Under the pieces are notes generated by a model. The model saw nothing but the letters and a program-made list of their open reading frames with translations. It ran no database searches and was not told the origin of the DNA. A stretch of DNA of 17,738 nucleotides from Nitrosomonas sp. (GTDB lineage: Bacteria > Pseudomonadota > Gammaproteobacteria > Burkholderiales > Nitrosomonadaceae). Shown here in pieces: positions 1-7,073 of the stretch. The first letter of the stretch is position 1, and each line of letters starts with the position of its first letter. The stretch is from positions 1 through 17,738 of the forward strand of contig JAJFJI010000011.1 in NCBI GenBank assembly GCA_021774205.1, in the 5' to 3' direction. A program made the translations under genes and the position numbers.

Positions 1-178
1 CCTCGTTTCAAACTGCTAAGTACGCAATTTCCGAAAGAACCAATTTAGTGGAAATTTCAACCTATTTTCCACTCTTTTGAGGATTCATTTTAAAATAACA
101 TGGATGTGCTTGCCGGATGAATCTTTATTTTTTCTATTTTCTATACCCCGCAGAAGCGCGTAAAGGCCTTTAACACAG

Positions 179-790
179 ATGATTAAATCGAAAATTTTAT
201 TTATTCTCGCTATTTTCCTTATTTTATCTGCTTGCGCTGATAAGCAACCTGGACTGCCTGCATTATCTGATACTGCAGTCATCCTGGCCTTCGGCAACAG
301 CATCACAGCTGGTAATGGTGCTCCGCCAACGCAGAATTATCCTAGCCAGTTAGCAGAAAAATTGCAGCGCACTGTCATTAATGCCGGCGTACCTGGCGAA
401 GTTAGCGCTAACGGCTTGAAACGCCTCCCCGCCCTGCTAGACAAACACCGGCCGGAATTACTGCTTTTATGCCACGGAGGTAATGACATGATACGAAAGC
501 TGGGCAAGGATAATTTGGCGATGAACCTCAGAGCCATGATCCAAGAAGCAATAAACCGTGATATCAGTGTTGTTCTCATCGGTGTGCCAAAGCCGGGAAT
601 CTTCCTCGATAGTCTGGACATCTACAGCCAGATAGCTGGGGAATACAATTTGCCGATCGAGAGTGAGGTCGTACCGACAGTATTATCTGATAATGCCTTA
701 AAATTAGATTTAATTCATCCGAATGCACGTGGATATGCCATGATGGCTGATGCGATTTATTTGTTACTGCAAAAGAACAAGGCCATTTAA
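179..790 (+). CDS. SGNH/GDSL-family esterase, predicted lipoprotein
   Basis: 203 aa. Residues 1-18 form a hydrophobic signal peptide ending in the lipobox LSAC, so Cys19 is the predicted lipidation site and the mature protein is probably membrane-anchored facing the periplasm. The SGNH blocks are in order. Block I is AFGNSITAG (residues 37-45, nucleophile Ser41), the conserved block II Gly lies around 70-73, block III is GGND (Asn102), and block V is DLIHP (Asp177, His180). This matches arylesterase/TesA-like hydrolases that cleave ester or thioester bonds of small acyl substrates; the true substrate cannot be read from sequence. Block I has Asn where GDSL enzymes usually have Asp, which is not one of the catalytic residues. 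A weak AAAGG lies about 12 nt before the ATG. The gene stands alone and converges on the VanZ-like gene. Confidence 0.9.
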   Translation: MIKSKILFILAIFLILSACADKQPGLPALSDTAVILAFGNSITAGNGAPPTQNYPSQLAEKLQRTVINAGVPGEVSANGLKRLPALLDKHRPELLLLCHGGNDMIRKLGKDNLAMNLRAMIQEAINRDISVVLIGVPKPGIFLDSLDIYSQIAGEYNLPIESEVVPTVLSDNALKLDLIHPNARGYAMMADAIYLLLQKNKAI

Positions 791-825
791 GCGATTTTTT
801 TTGTGCTATTCCTCTGATCTCACTT

Positions 826-860
826 TTCCATTAGGAGAATTTTCTAATGGAAGCCATTAG
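826..860. terminator. hairpin between convergent genes, with an alternative pairing
   Basis: TTCCATTAG (826-834) pairs perfectly with CTAATGGAA (844-852) across a 9-nt loop. A second CCATTAG at 854-860 can instead pair with 844-850, so two mutually exclusive hairpins are possible. The site lies between the stops of the lipoprotein gene (+) and the VanZ-like gene (-). Neither strand has a T-tract directly after the stem; the only one nearby is T8 at 795-802, right after the lipoprotein stop. A role in termination is inferred from position. Confidence 0.4.
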
Positions 861-866
861 AGAAGC

Positions 867-2405
867 CTATTCTGACTTAAAATTCCTTTGCAGCCGCCGA
901 TAAAAAATGAAACCTAAAAAAGGTATTAATAAAATAGCGCTAACAAGAATGGGATTTAGCTGACGTCCTAGCCAGATAGCAACTGTGAGTAAAGAAATTG
1001 TTGGCACTAGACTGGTTGAAGAAATGCTCATCCCGGCTGCTGCAAACGGTGCTCGTTGGTGAAATAACATGCTTGCCATTACGCCCATTCCAAACAATAA
1101 AAACCCGGCAGCAAGTGCAGTTCTGGCAGATAAAGCCGTGTCTAAAAAAAAAGCCTCCTGATAGTGCAAAGGCATTGTTATTTCTTTGCCATCTATAAAA
1201 AATTTTGCTGTTCCATCGGCATAACTGGCAATTACATGCTTCCATCCCCCCGCGAGTGCATTGCCCTGTGTTTCAAATGGAATGTTGCTGCCATCACTAC
1301 CGTTCTGAGGTGTCCTAACTCGCAGGATCAAATCTCCTTGCTCTTCGCCAAGCGTAAAATTACGATTTTCTAAATCTATCGAATTTGAAATAATTCTTGC
1401 CGGGCCACCTTGCATAAGGTTGTTGCTTGCAATCTCGGTTTCTACGGTGAATGCCTGAGAAGCCATAATCGCATTACAGATAGCGCGCGCAGGCACTGTG
1501 CTTTTAATCAGCAACGGTTCGCGGAAATGAAGGGCGCCGCCATTAAGCTGTGGCCCTCCTAAATCCTGCGTCTTCTTTGCCAAATCTAAGAGGGGTCCTG
1601 TATGGTTATGTACTAAAGTTCGATTGCTACCGCTGGTCACAAATGAGTATAGGGCAATGGCTTCTGCTGCATTTCGGGACGATATATTTTCCGGTGTCAT
1701 GGGGATGTGCGATAAATTTCTAATCTCACTGGCAGTCAGTTCTCTTGGATAAATGGCCACGCCCCGGATCTTGCCTTGCCACGGACGATCATACGTCAAC
1801 TCATTCCCAACCAGTAAAGGATAATCGCAATCCCATTCGCCAAGGTCAGCGCTGGCCGGGATAATCGCAGCTATGCAGATACAAACAACGAGAAAATTTC
1901 CCAGCCATAAAAATCCAGGTAATAACCGGCGTGTGGTATCAAAAGCCGAGCGGGTAAAAATATGAAAAACGGGGATACTTAATTTGATACCCACGATACC
2001 GGCAGCCGACGCTAAGACAAAGTCCAATACGCGCGAATGCCTTGCGGATATCACGGCCTGGGCAATTTCAACCCCTAAGGCAACCAGCACGACTAGACAG
2101 ATTGACATGGCGTTGGCGTGCTGTGGTTGACGCCAAATAAGCTTTTGGTGAATTAAAAAGCCAAAAGGAACAAAAATAAGTAAACGTTCTGTAACCGTAT
2201 CAAAATATGGCACTAAATCTAATAATGTCATTTCTCCTCCCTTCCCTTGCTGCAACAAGGCAGTTTTGATTTCTGCCCAAGAGCCAGCGAGTTGGAAAGG
2301 AAGCAGACTGCTTATGAGTATCAGTAAGAAGATAAAAATAAGCAGCAGGGTGATTAGCCGTTCGTGCAGTTTTTCTGGATTAGAAGTTTTCACAATTAGA
2401 TCCAC
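867..2405 (-). CDS. VanZ-like membrane protein with concanavalin A/LamG-like lectin domain
   Basis: 512 aa. Residues about 17-150 fit the VanZ-like fold: a first membrane helix (17-38), FVPFGFL (78-84), GVEIAQ (111-116), SRVLDF (124-129) and a Gly-rich helix (about 130-147). A further membrane helix (161-183) is followed by a soluble part with lectin-like features: GKIRGVAIYPRELTASEI (211-228), FTVETEI (319-325) and GGWKHV...KFFIDGKEI (386-409). Helices at about 430-448 and 465-500 close the protein. VanZ proteins are polytopic membrane proteins of poorly known role, named after a teicoplanin-resistance gene; LamG-like domains often bind glycans. A role at the envelope or in exopolysaccharide is inference. 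The start is a GTG without a clear ribosome site. It is kept because the next good candidate (Met59) would remove the first helix. Confidence 0.85.
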   Translation of the reverse strand: MDLIVKTSNPEKLHERLITLLLIFIFLLILISSLLPFQLAGSWAEIKTALLQQGKGGEMTLLDLVPYFDTVTERLLIFVPFGFLIHQKLIWRQPQHANAMSICLVVLVALGVEIAQAVISARHSRVLDFVLASAAGIVGIKLSIPVFHIFTRSAFDTTRRLLPGFLWLGNFLVVCICIAAIIPASADLGEWDCDYPLLVGNELTYDRPWQGKIRGVAIYPRELTASEIRNLSHIPMTPENISSRNAAEAIALYSFVTSGSNRTLVHNHTGPLLDLAKKTQDLGGPQLNGGALHFREPLLIKSTVPARAICNAIMASQAFTVETEIASNNLMQGGPARIISNSIDLENRNFTLGEEQGDLILRVRTPQNGSDGSNIPFETQGNALAGGWKHVIASYADGTAKFFIDGKEITMPLHYQEAFFLDTALSARTALAAGFLLFGMGVMASMLFHQRAPFAAAGMSISSTSLVPTISLLTVAIWLGRQLNPILVSAILLIPFLGFIFYRRLQRNFKSE

Positions 2406-2431
2406 TTTAACTGAATAGGAGAAGAGCAGTT

Positions 2432-2473
2432 ATGAGGAGCCAGCGGAAGCACGGCTGGTTTTTTCTTGTATAA
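2432..2473 (+). CDS. possible 13-codon leader-like ORF
   Basis: An ATG preceded by AGGAG (2417-2421, 10-nt spacing) opens a short frame encoding MRSQRKHGWFFLV. The frame coincides with the terminator-like hairpin at 2438-2464. Rightward of it lie only antisense murJ sequences, so no downstream gene explains it. It may be chance; confidence is low. Confidence 0.2.
   Translation: MRSQRKHGWFFLV
2438..2464 (+). terminator. rho-independent terminator-like hairpin (+ strand)
   Basis: AGCCAGC (2438-2444) pairs with GCTGGTT (2454-2460, one G-U) over a 9-nt loop and runs into T6 (2459-2464). The T-tract is on the + strand, although both flanking genes (VanZ-like and murJ) are on the - strand. It would therefore end a rightward transcript arising in or antisense to the start of the VanZ-like gene. 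Confidence 0.5.
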
Positions 2474-2584
2474 CTGTATTTTGTGATTATAAAATTGATA
2501 TGGTAATGATATTTTGGGTAATCAAAAGTAATTGAAAGTATTTTGAGCGCCCAATCTTATTTTTGTAACGATGCGGTCTTTACG

Positions 2585-2608
2585 AAAAATATTTTGCCTG
2601 ATATTTTT
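2585..2608. terminator. weak A/T-only hairpin downstream of murJ
   Basis: AAAAATAT (2585-2592) pairs with ATATTTTT (2601-2608) over an 8-nt loop, 45 bp past the murJ stop. The stem is all A/T, so it would be weak. On either strand the T-rich arm could act as the tail of a poor terminator. Confidence 0.25.
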
Positions 2609-2652
2609 GCAATATTGCATCTGGCTGTTCCTTTTTCTTTCTTGGCAGAATG

Positions 2653-4188
2653 CTAAACATGCTGACGGGAAAAATCCTTAATCCGGAAACCGAGAAACCA
2701 TAATGCTGCAAAATAGCTGGTTGCCCCCGCAATGATGACCCATACCAGTCGGCTGACGCGGTCAAGCGCGGTGCCGGTTAGCCACGTAGCATTACTGTCC
2801 ATAGTAAACCACAAGGCGAATCCCATGACGATTAATGCTATCCCTATTTTCATCAAAAACTGAAGCCATCCTGATTGGGGTTGGTATATGTTATGGCTGC
2901 GCAATTTATAATAAAGAAGCCCTGCATTGATACAGGCACCTAAACCGACTGACAGTGCCAATCCGGCGTGTTTGAGTGGCAGGATGAACGCGAGGTTCAT
3001 CAGCTGAGTCGCGATAAGTGTGATAATGGCTATTTTTACCGGTGTTTTGATATTCTGTCGCGCATAAAAACCGGGTGCCAATACTTTTACCAAGATTAAT
3101 CCAAGTAAACCGACACTATAGGAAATTAACGCTTCTCGGGCCATCCATACGTCATGCGTAGTAAATGCGCCATAGTTAAACAGTGTGGAAATTAGGGGTA
3201 TAGCTAGTATCGCCAACGCTAATGCGGCTGGCAATGTCAGTAAAAAAGTCAAGCGCAATCCCCAGTCTAGCAAGCGGGAATATTCTTCGGTGCTGTTGCT
3301 GTTGTAGTACTTGGCTAAAGATGGGAGCAGGACGGTTCCTAATGCAACGCCCAGAAGACCGGCAGGAAATTCCATCAATCGGTCTGCATAGTAAAGCCAT
3401 GACACGCTACCCGTTACCAGGAGTGAGGCAAAAATAGTATTGAGCAGCATGCTAATTTGTCCCGCGGATACCCCAAGAACAGCTGGCCCCATTAGTTTAA
3501 GAATGCGCCATGCGCCAGTATCTCGTGATTTGAGGCGTAGCCGCGGCAATCGTTTGATGCGGATCAGAAAGGGTATCTGAAAGGCAAGCTGCAAAACGCC
3601 GCCAATAAATACTGCCCATGCCAAAGCTAATATTGGCGGGTCAATCAGTGGTGCAAGCCACAACGCGCAGCCAATAAATGACAAATTTAATAGTGTTGGG
3701 GTAAAGGCGGGAGCAAAAAACTTTCCGTAAGTATTGAGGATGCCGCCTGCCAATGAAACCAGGGAAATAAATAGAATATAAGGAAAGGTGATGCGCAATA
3801 ACTCGACGGTTAGTGCAAATTTTTCTGGATTATCGGTGAATCCGGGCGCGCTGGCATAGATAATCAGTGGTGCGCTAACGACGCCAATCAATGTGACAAT
3901 AAACAGCGTAATGCCGAGGAGTTTTGAAACATGATCAATCAGTTCGCGTGTTTCTTCCGTTGTGCGGCGGTTTTTATATTCAGCTAATATAGGTACAAAT
4001 GCTTGGGAAAAAGCGCCTTCTGCAAAAAGTCGCCGTAGTAGGTTGGGGATACGGAAGGCAACAATGAAAGCGTCCGTGGCAATTCCTGCGCCGAATGTTC
4101 GAGCAATCAGCATGTCACGCACAAACCCGAGAATGCGGGATATAAATGTCATGCTGCTGATTGTCGCAAGGGCTTTAAGCAGGTTCAT
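2653..4188 (-). CDS. murJ: lipid II flippase MurJ (MviN)
   Basis: 511 aa, the usual MurJ length, with about 14 predicted membrane helices of the MOP exporter superfamily. The N-terminus (SRILGFVRDMLIARTFGAG, residues 17-35) and the following DAFIVAFRIPNLLRRLFAEGAF stretch (about 39-60) are diagnostic; the conserved arginines there line the cavity that binds the lipid II headgroup. MurJ moves undecaprenyl-linked peptidoglycan precursor across the inner membrane. The ATG at 4188 gives the standard N-terminus, although no strong ribosome site precedes it. A 410-bp gap containing a palindromic repeat and a hairpin separates it from rplS, so it probably has its own promoter; a weak -35-like TTGTCA exists in the gap without a convincing -10. 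Confidence 0.97.
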   Translation of the reverse strand: MNLLKALATISSMTFISRILGFVRDMLIARTFGAGIATDAFIVAFRIPNLLRRLFAEGAFSQAFVPILAEYKNRRTTEETRELIDHVSKLLGITLFIVTLIGVVSAPLIIYASAPGFTDNPEKFALTVELLRITFPYILFISLVSLAGGILNTYGKFFAPAFTPTLLNLSFIGCALWLAPLIDPPILALAWAVFIGGVLQLAFQIPFLIRIKRLPRLRLKSRDTGAWRILKLMGPAVLGVSAGQISMLLNTIFASLLVTGSVSWLYYADRLMEFPAGLLGVALGTVLLPSLAKYYNSNSTEEYSRLLDWGLRLTFLLTLPAALALAILAIPLISTLFNYGAFTTHDVWMAREALISYSVGLLGLILVKVLAPGFYARQNIKTPVKIAIITLIATQLMNLAFILPLKHAGLALSVGLGACINAGLLYYKLRSHNIYQPQSGWLQFLMKIGIALIVMGFALWFTMDSNATWLTGTALDRVSRLVWVIIAGATSYFAALWFLGFRIKDFSRQHV

Positions 4189-4259
4189 GGGCTATTTGGG
4201 TATTATTGAGGTAGAAGGTAATTTATTTGGGGGTTTTTTGTGACAATTGAGGTTACTTT

Positions 4260-4367
4260 TGATTAGCTCCAGCGCAAGAAAAGCACATGCATTTTACACG
4301 AGTAAATGTGCATGTTTGATGAAGTTATGAGGTCAAACAGTAGTGAGTTAATGCTACCTATACTTCA
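4260..4367 (-). repeat. dispersed palindromic repeat, copy A
   Basis: Read on the - strand this 108-bp stretch aligns with 17595-17697 on the + strand. TGAAG-ATAG-TA at the start matches at 11 of 13 positions and the next 12-14 bases are poorly conserved. A 31-bp block from CTGTTTG to CAAACATGC matches at 26 of 31. The palindromic centre and final arm (13 of 17) match with short indels. The centre folds: ACATGCATTTTAC (4286-4298) is nearly complementary to GTAAATGTGCATGT (4302-4315). It lies in the murJ-rplS gap and has no coding potential. It looks like a small REP/MITE-type element. Confidence 0.65.
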
Positions 4368-4513
4368 TATGAAACCGTTGATAAGGTGAATGATAGTGAA
4401 GTAGGTGTTGGCGTGAAATTGTCTTGATCGGCTATTTTATAGAATACAAGATATTGCGCCATTATGGTTATGGTAGATCATTAGGCCAGGCTAAAACATT
4501 TAAATTGCCCTTC

Positions 4514-4553
4514 GGAGCTTGTGCCTTTGATCTGGTTGATGGCACAAGCGTCC
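4514..4553. terminator. strong hairpin downstream of rplS
   Basis: GCTTGTGCC (4517-4525) pairs perfectly with GGCACAAGC (4541-4549) over a 15-nt loop. GGA (4514-4516) extends the stem with TCC (4551-4553), leaving G4550 bulged. It begins about 45 bp past the rplS stop, where the end of the rpsP operon transcript is expected. No T-tract follows on the - strand, so it may be a 3'-end stabiliser or a factor-dependent end rather than a canonical terminator. Confidence 0.45.
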
Positions 4554-4598
4554 AGTTTTAAATGGTGTTCAGTAGCTACTTAAACTTGTCTTGCAAAT

Positions 4599-4979
4599 CT
4601 ATTCTGCTTTATTTGATGCTGCACGGGCTGGAAGCTTTTCGCGAATACGTGCAGAACGGCCGGAACGCTCTCTGAGATAATAAAGTTTTGCACGGCGAAC
4701 ATCTCCGCGGCGCTTAACTGTAATGCTAGCAATAAGCGGAGAGTATGTTTGGAAAGTTCTTTCAACGCCTTCACCACTTGATATTTTTCGCACAATAAAT
4801 GAAGAATTAAGGCCGCGATTTCGCTTCGAAATAACGACGCCTTCATATGCCTGGACACGTTTACGGTCACCTTCGACAACATTAACGTTAACGACTACGG
4901 TATCTCCTGGAGCAAAGGATGGTATCGTTTTGTTCAGGCGACCCATTTCTTCGCTTTCTAATTGATCGATCAGGTTCAT
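4599..4979 (-). CDS. rplS: 50S ribosomal protein L19
   Basis: 126 aa, close to the usual 115-130. Diagnostic stretches are PSFAPGDTVVVNVNVVEG (20-37), QAYEGVVISKRNRG (43-56) and the C-terminal KRRGDVRRAKLYYLRERSG. L19 sits at the 30S-50S interface. The ATG at 4979 follows AAGGAG (4986-4991) at 6-nt spacing, a strong ribosome site. It is the last gene of the rpsP-rimM-trmD-rplS operon, 177 bp after trmD. That gap shows no clear promoter but is long for an operon. Confidence 0.98.
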   Translation of the reverse strand: MNLIDQLESEEMGRLNKTIPSFAPGDTVVVNVNVVEGDRKRVQAYEGVVISKRNRGLNSSFIVRKISSGEGVERTFQTYSPLIASITVKRRGDVRRAKLYYLRERSGRSARIREKLPARAASNKAE

Positions 4980-5156
4980 TTCTTACTCCTTGTTTTTCAG
5001 ATAATCTTAAAGTAATTTTTCACTTGCCACTGTTTTGTTCAATAACCGCGTAAATATATTCATTTGCCCACATAAACTGTGCGTGATTTCCTTATGCTGT
5101 GGAGTCAAACATTCACAATATGATTAACCGTCAGTTGATGCCGAATACTTAAAATG

Positions 5157-5927
5157 TTAATTCTGTTTATTGGATTGTTTAAATTCTTCCAGTAATTTTT
5201 CTTCTTCTTTGGTCATGCCATTTGCGATCTTCGTCGCCAGTAGATCCGGGCGTCTTAACCATGTTCTCCCCAATGCTTGCTGCAAACGCCAACGGTTTAT
5301 CTCGGCATGATTGCCGGACATGAGTACTTTCGGTACATGATTGCCTTTGTAGACTTCAGGGCGCGTGAAGTGGGGAAAATCAAGTAAGTGGCTCGAAAAT
5401 GAGTCCTGATTGGCCGACTCTGGATCACCTAATACGCCAGGTAACAACCTTACGATACTGTCAATTAATACCATTGCTGCAAGTTCTCCGCCGGATATGA
5501 CATAATCGCCAATTGAAATTTCCACATCGACCTGGTTTTTTATCAGGCGCTCATCTATCCCTTCATATCGACCGCAGAGCAGTATTAGTCCCGGCAGTTT
5601 GCTAAGTTGCATGACCAAATCATGATCCAGCGGTTTGCCTTGGGGTGAAAGATAAATGACTTGAGTTTGGTTAATTCCAAGCCCAGCCTGTTTTTTTTTG
5701 GCTGCGCTAATTGCATCGTCCAATGGCTGTGCCAACATGACCATGCCCGGGCCACCCCCATAGGAGCTGTCATCTATTGTTCGATAATTATCTTTTGTAA
5801 AATCGCGTGGATTCCATGCGCTAAGTTGAAAAATTTTATTCCTGTTTGCTTTCCCAGTTACGCCATACTGAGTGACGGCATCAAACATGTCAGGAAAGAG
5901 TGTGATGACGTCCAATTCAAGAGACAT
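5157..5927 (-). CDS. trmD: tRNA (guanine-N1)-methyltransferase TrmD
   Basis: 256 aa, normal for TrmD. It methylates G37 next to the anticodon of certain tRNAs using S-adenosylmethionine, which prevents +1 frameshifting. The SPOUT trefoil-knot motifs are present: YGGGPGMVM (56-64), LLCGRYEGIDER (116-127), SIGDYVISGGELA (138-150). Arg160 and Asp175 (in NQDSF) align with the catalytic Arg154/Asp169 of the E. coli enzyme. The C-terminal tRNA-binding part starts with FPHFTRPEVYKG. The ATG at 5927 is preceded by GAGGTGA overlapping the rimM stop (gap 11 nt), so translation is probably coupled to rimM. Confidence 0.98.
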   Translation of the reverse strand: MSLELDVITLFPDMFDAVTQYGVTGKANRNKIFQLSAWNPRDFTKDNYRTIDDSSYGGGPGMVMLAQPLDDAISAAKKKQAGLGINQTQVIYLSPQGKPLDHDLVMQLSKLPGLILLCGRYEGIDERLIKNQVDVEISIGDYVISGGELAAMVLIDSIVRLLPGVLGDPESANQDSFSSHLLDFPHFTRPEVYKGNHVPKVLMSGNHAEINRWRLQQALGRTWLRRPDLLATKIANGMTKEEEKLLEEFKQSNKQN

Positions 5928-5938
5928 AACGTGTCACC

Positions 5939-6505
5939 TCAAAAATCAATCCCCCAATCTACGGTTATTTGGCGCAACTTTAAGCTAACTTTAATAATGA
6001 TAGGATCAATGAAAGGAATTAATTTTTCTTTTTCATGTAATTTCTGCACCCTTAAGACATCATTTGCGCCCGTTTCCAGTAAGCCAGTCACTTTTCCCAG
6101 TTCTACATCTTGCAGATTAGTAACCGTTGCACCTATTAAGTCCGACCAGTAATAACCATCTTCTCCGTTTTTTGGTAAGTGTGGTAAGTGGTCACGAGGA
6201 ATTGCAATTTGCATTCCTTTAAGTTGCATAGCTTCGTTACGGTTAACGCATTGTTCCAACTTAACAGCCAGCTTGTTGCCATTGATATAACCGTTCATAA
6301 GCGCTGTTTCTTGCCATTCTTTATTTTCCCTTTCCAGCCACCATGTCGGGTAATCAAGCAATCCGTCGATTGTTTCTGTATAAGGAAATACCTTGACCCA
6401 CCCCTGCACGCCAAATGGACCCATAATGTGGCCCATGGTCACCATAGATGAGGCAGGATGGCTGACCGTTTTAGCTGCTTGCTGGCGTTTCTTGCTGCTT
6501 TCCAA
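5939..6505 (-). CDS. rimM: 16S rRNA processing/30S maturation factor RimM
   Basis: 188 aa from a TTG at 6505. RimM binds S19 and helps assemble the 30S head. The RimM domain begins VTMGHIMGPFGVQGWVKVFP (22-41). The later DGYYWSDLIGATV and GKVTGLLETGANDVLRV mark the PRC-barrel junction, and the end VDWGIDF is typical. The start is uncertain. TTG 6505 overlaps rpsP by 35 nt and has only a distant AAGG. ATG 6445 gives 168 aa beginning MVTMGHIMGPFG with a 25-nt gap after rpsP, but also lacks a good ribosome site. Short N-terminal extensions before the domain are common in this family, so both remain possible. Confidence 0.95.
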   Translation of the reverse strand: MESSKKRQQAAKTVSHPASSMVTMGHIMGPFGVQGWVKVFPYTETIDGLLDYPTWWLERENKEWQETALMNGYINGNKLAVKLEQCVNRNEAMQLKGMQIAIPRDHLPHLPKNGEDGYYWSDLIGATVTNLQDVELGKVTGLLETGANDVLRVQKLHEKEKLIPFIDPIIIKVSLKLRQITVDWGIDF

Positions 6506-6737
6506 ACTGTTTGATTAGCCTTGTTACCGTGCTAGATAATTGCGCGCCATTGGATTGCCAATAAGTAACACGATCCAATTGTACGCGAAGCGCTTCCTCA
6601 CCCCCGGTCGCCCTCGGGTTGTAAAAGCCAACACGCTCTATAAATCTGCCATCTCGTTTATCCCGAGAATCAGCAACTACCATATTGAAAAATGGACGTT
6701 TTTTTGCGCCACCTCGTGCTAGTCGTATAATGACCAT
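6471..6737 (-). CDS. rpsP: 30S ribosomal protein S16
   Basis: 88 aa, usual size. The N-terminus MVIIRLARGGAKKRPFFNMV is the S16 signature, followed by ADSRDKRDGRFIERVGFYNP (22-41). S16 is an early 5'-domain 30S assembly protein. The ATG at 6737 is preceded by CAGG about 11 nt upstream. It is the first gene of the operon, behind a candidate promoter at 6792-6821. Confidence 0.98.
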   Translation of the reverse strand: MVIIRLARGGAKKRPFFNMVVADSRDKRDGRFIERVGFYNPRATGGEEALRVQLDRVTYWQSNGAQLSSTVTRLIKQFGKQQETPASS

Positions 6738-6791
6738 ATGTTTGTTTTACCTGTTTAAATATTATGCGAAGTCTGAAACTGAAAGCGCGTG

Positions 6792-6821
6792 ATTTTACGG
6801 CATTTTTCATAGAAATGGCAA
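6792..6821 (-). promoter_or_regulatory. candidate sigma70 promoter of the rpsP operon
   Basis: On the - strand TTGCCA (-35, 6816-6821) and TAAAAT (-10, 6792-6797) are separated by 18 bp, placing transcription start about 45-50 bp before the rpsP ATG. The position fits the first gene of a strongly expressed operon. Based on consensus match only. Confidence 0.45.
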
Positions 6822-6910
6822 GTAAAAAGATATATGTTGATTGCCGAAATGTGGTTTTTATTTATTTTAATCGGTAGACTGTCTTCATCTATCCATTGTT
6901 AAAGCGAGGT

Positions 6911-7028
6911 AACTATTCAGCTTACCCCTAAAATCCGCCATTTCGGCGTTACAAAATGATCATTGTCACGTGACAATGATCATTTTGTGCCTTGAACGAC
7001 CGAATTATAGGGGGCAATCTGAACAGTT
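6911..7028. repeat. 118-bp near-palindromic element with a perfect 38-bp core
   Basis: The two 59-bp halves (6911-6969 and 6970-7028) are inverted copies. The inner 19 bp of each are perfectly complementary: 6951-6988, centre CAC|GTG, with TGATCA in each arm. The outer ends AACTATTCAG and CTGAACAGTT differ at one position, and the next approximately 20 bp match with one indel (CCCCTAAAATCCG against CCCCTATAATTCG, 11 of 13). It contains no ORF and fills most of the 336-bp gap between the divergent rpsP and GlcF-like genes. MITE-like architecture is the best reading. No target duplication is obvious. A cruciform, bidirectional terminator or protein-binding site is also possible. Confidence 0.75.
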
Positions 7029-7073
7029 GCTGCGTTGTGCTGAATAATTACAAAGTGAGATTATATTTTTTCT

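Noticed and set aside
110..145. Possible promoter before the lipoprotein gene (TTGCCG and TATTTT)
   Set aside because: Spacing of 19 bp and a poor -10 match; not better than chance in AT-rich DNA.
6951..6988. 38-bp palindrome as a CRISPR repeat or origin
   Set aside because: There is a single copy with no spacers, no cas genes, and no DnaA-box cluster or dnaA/dnaN nearby.
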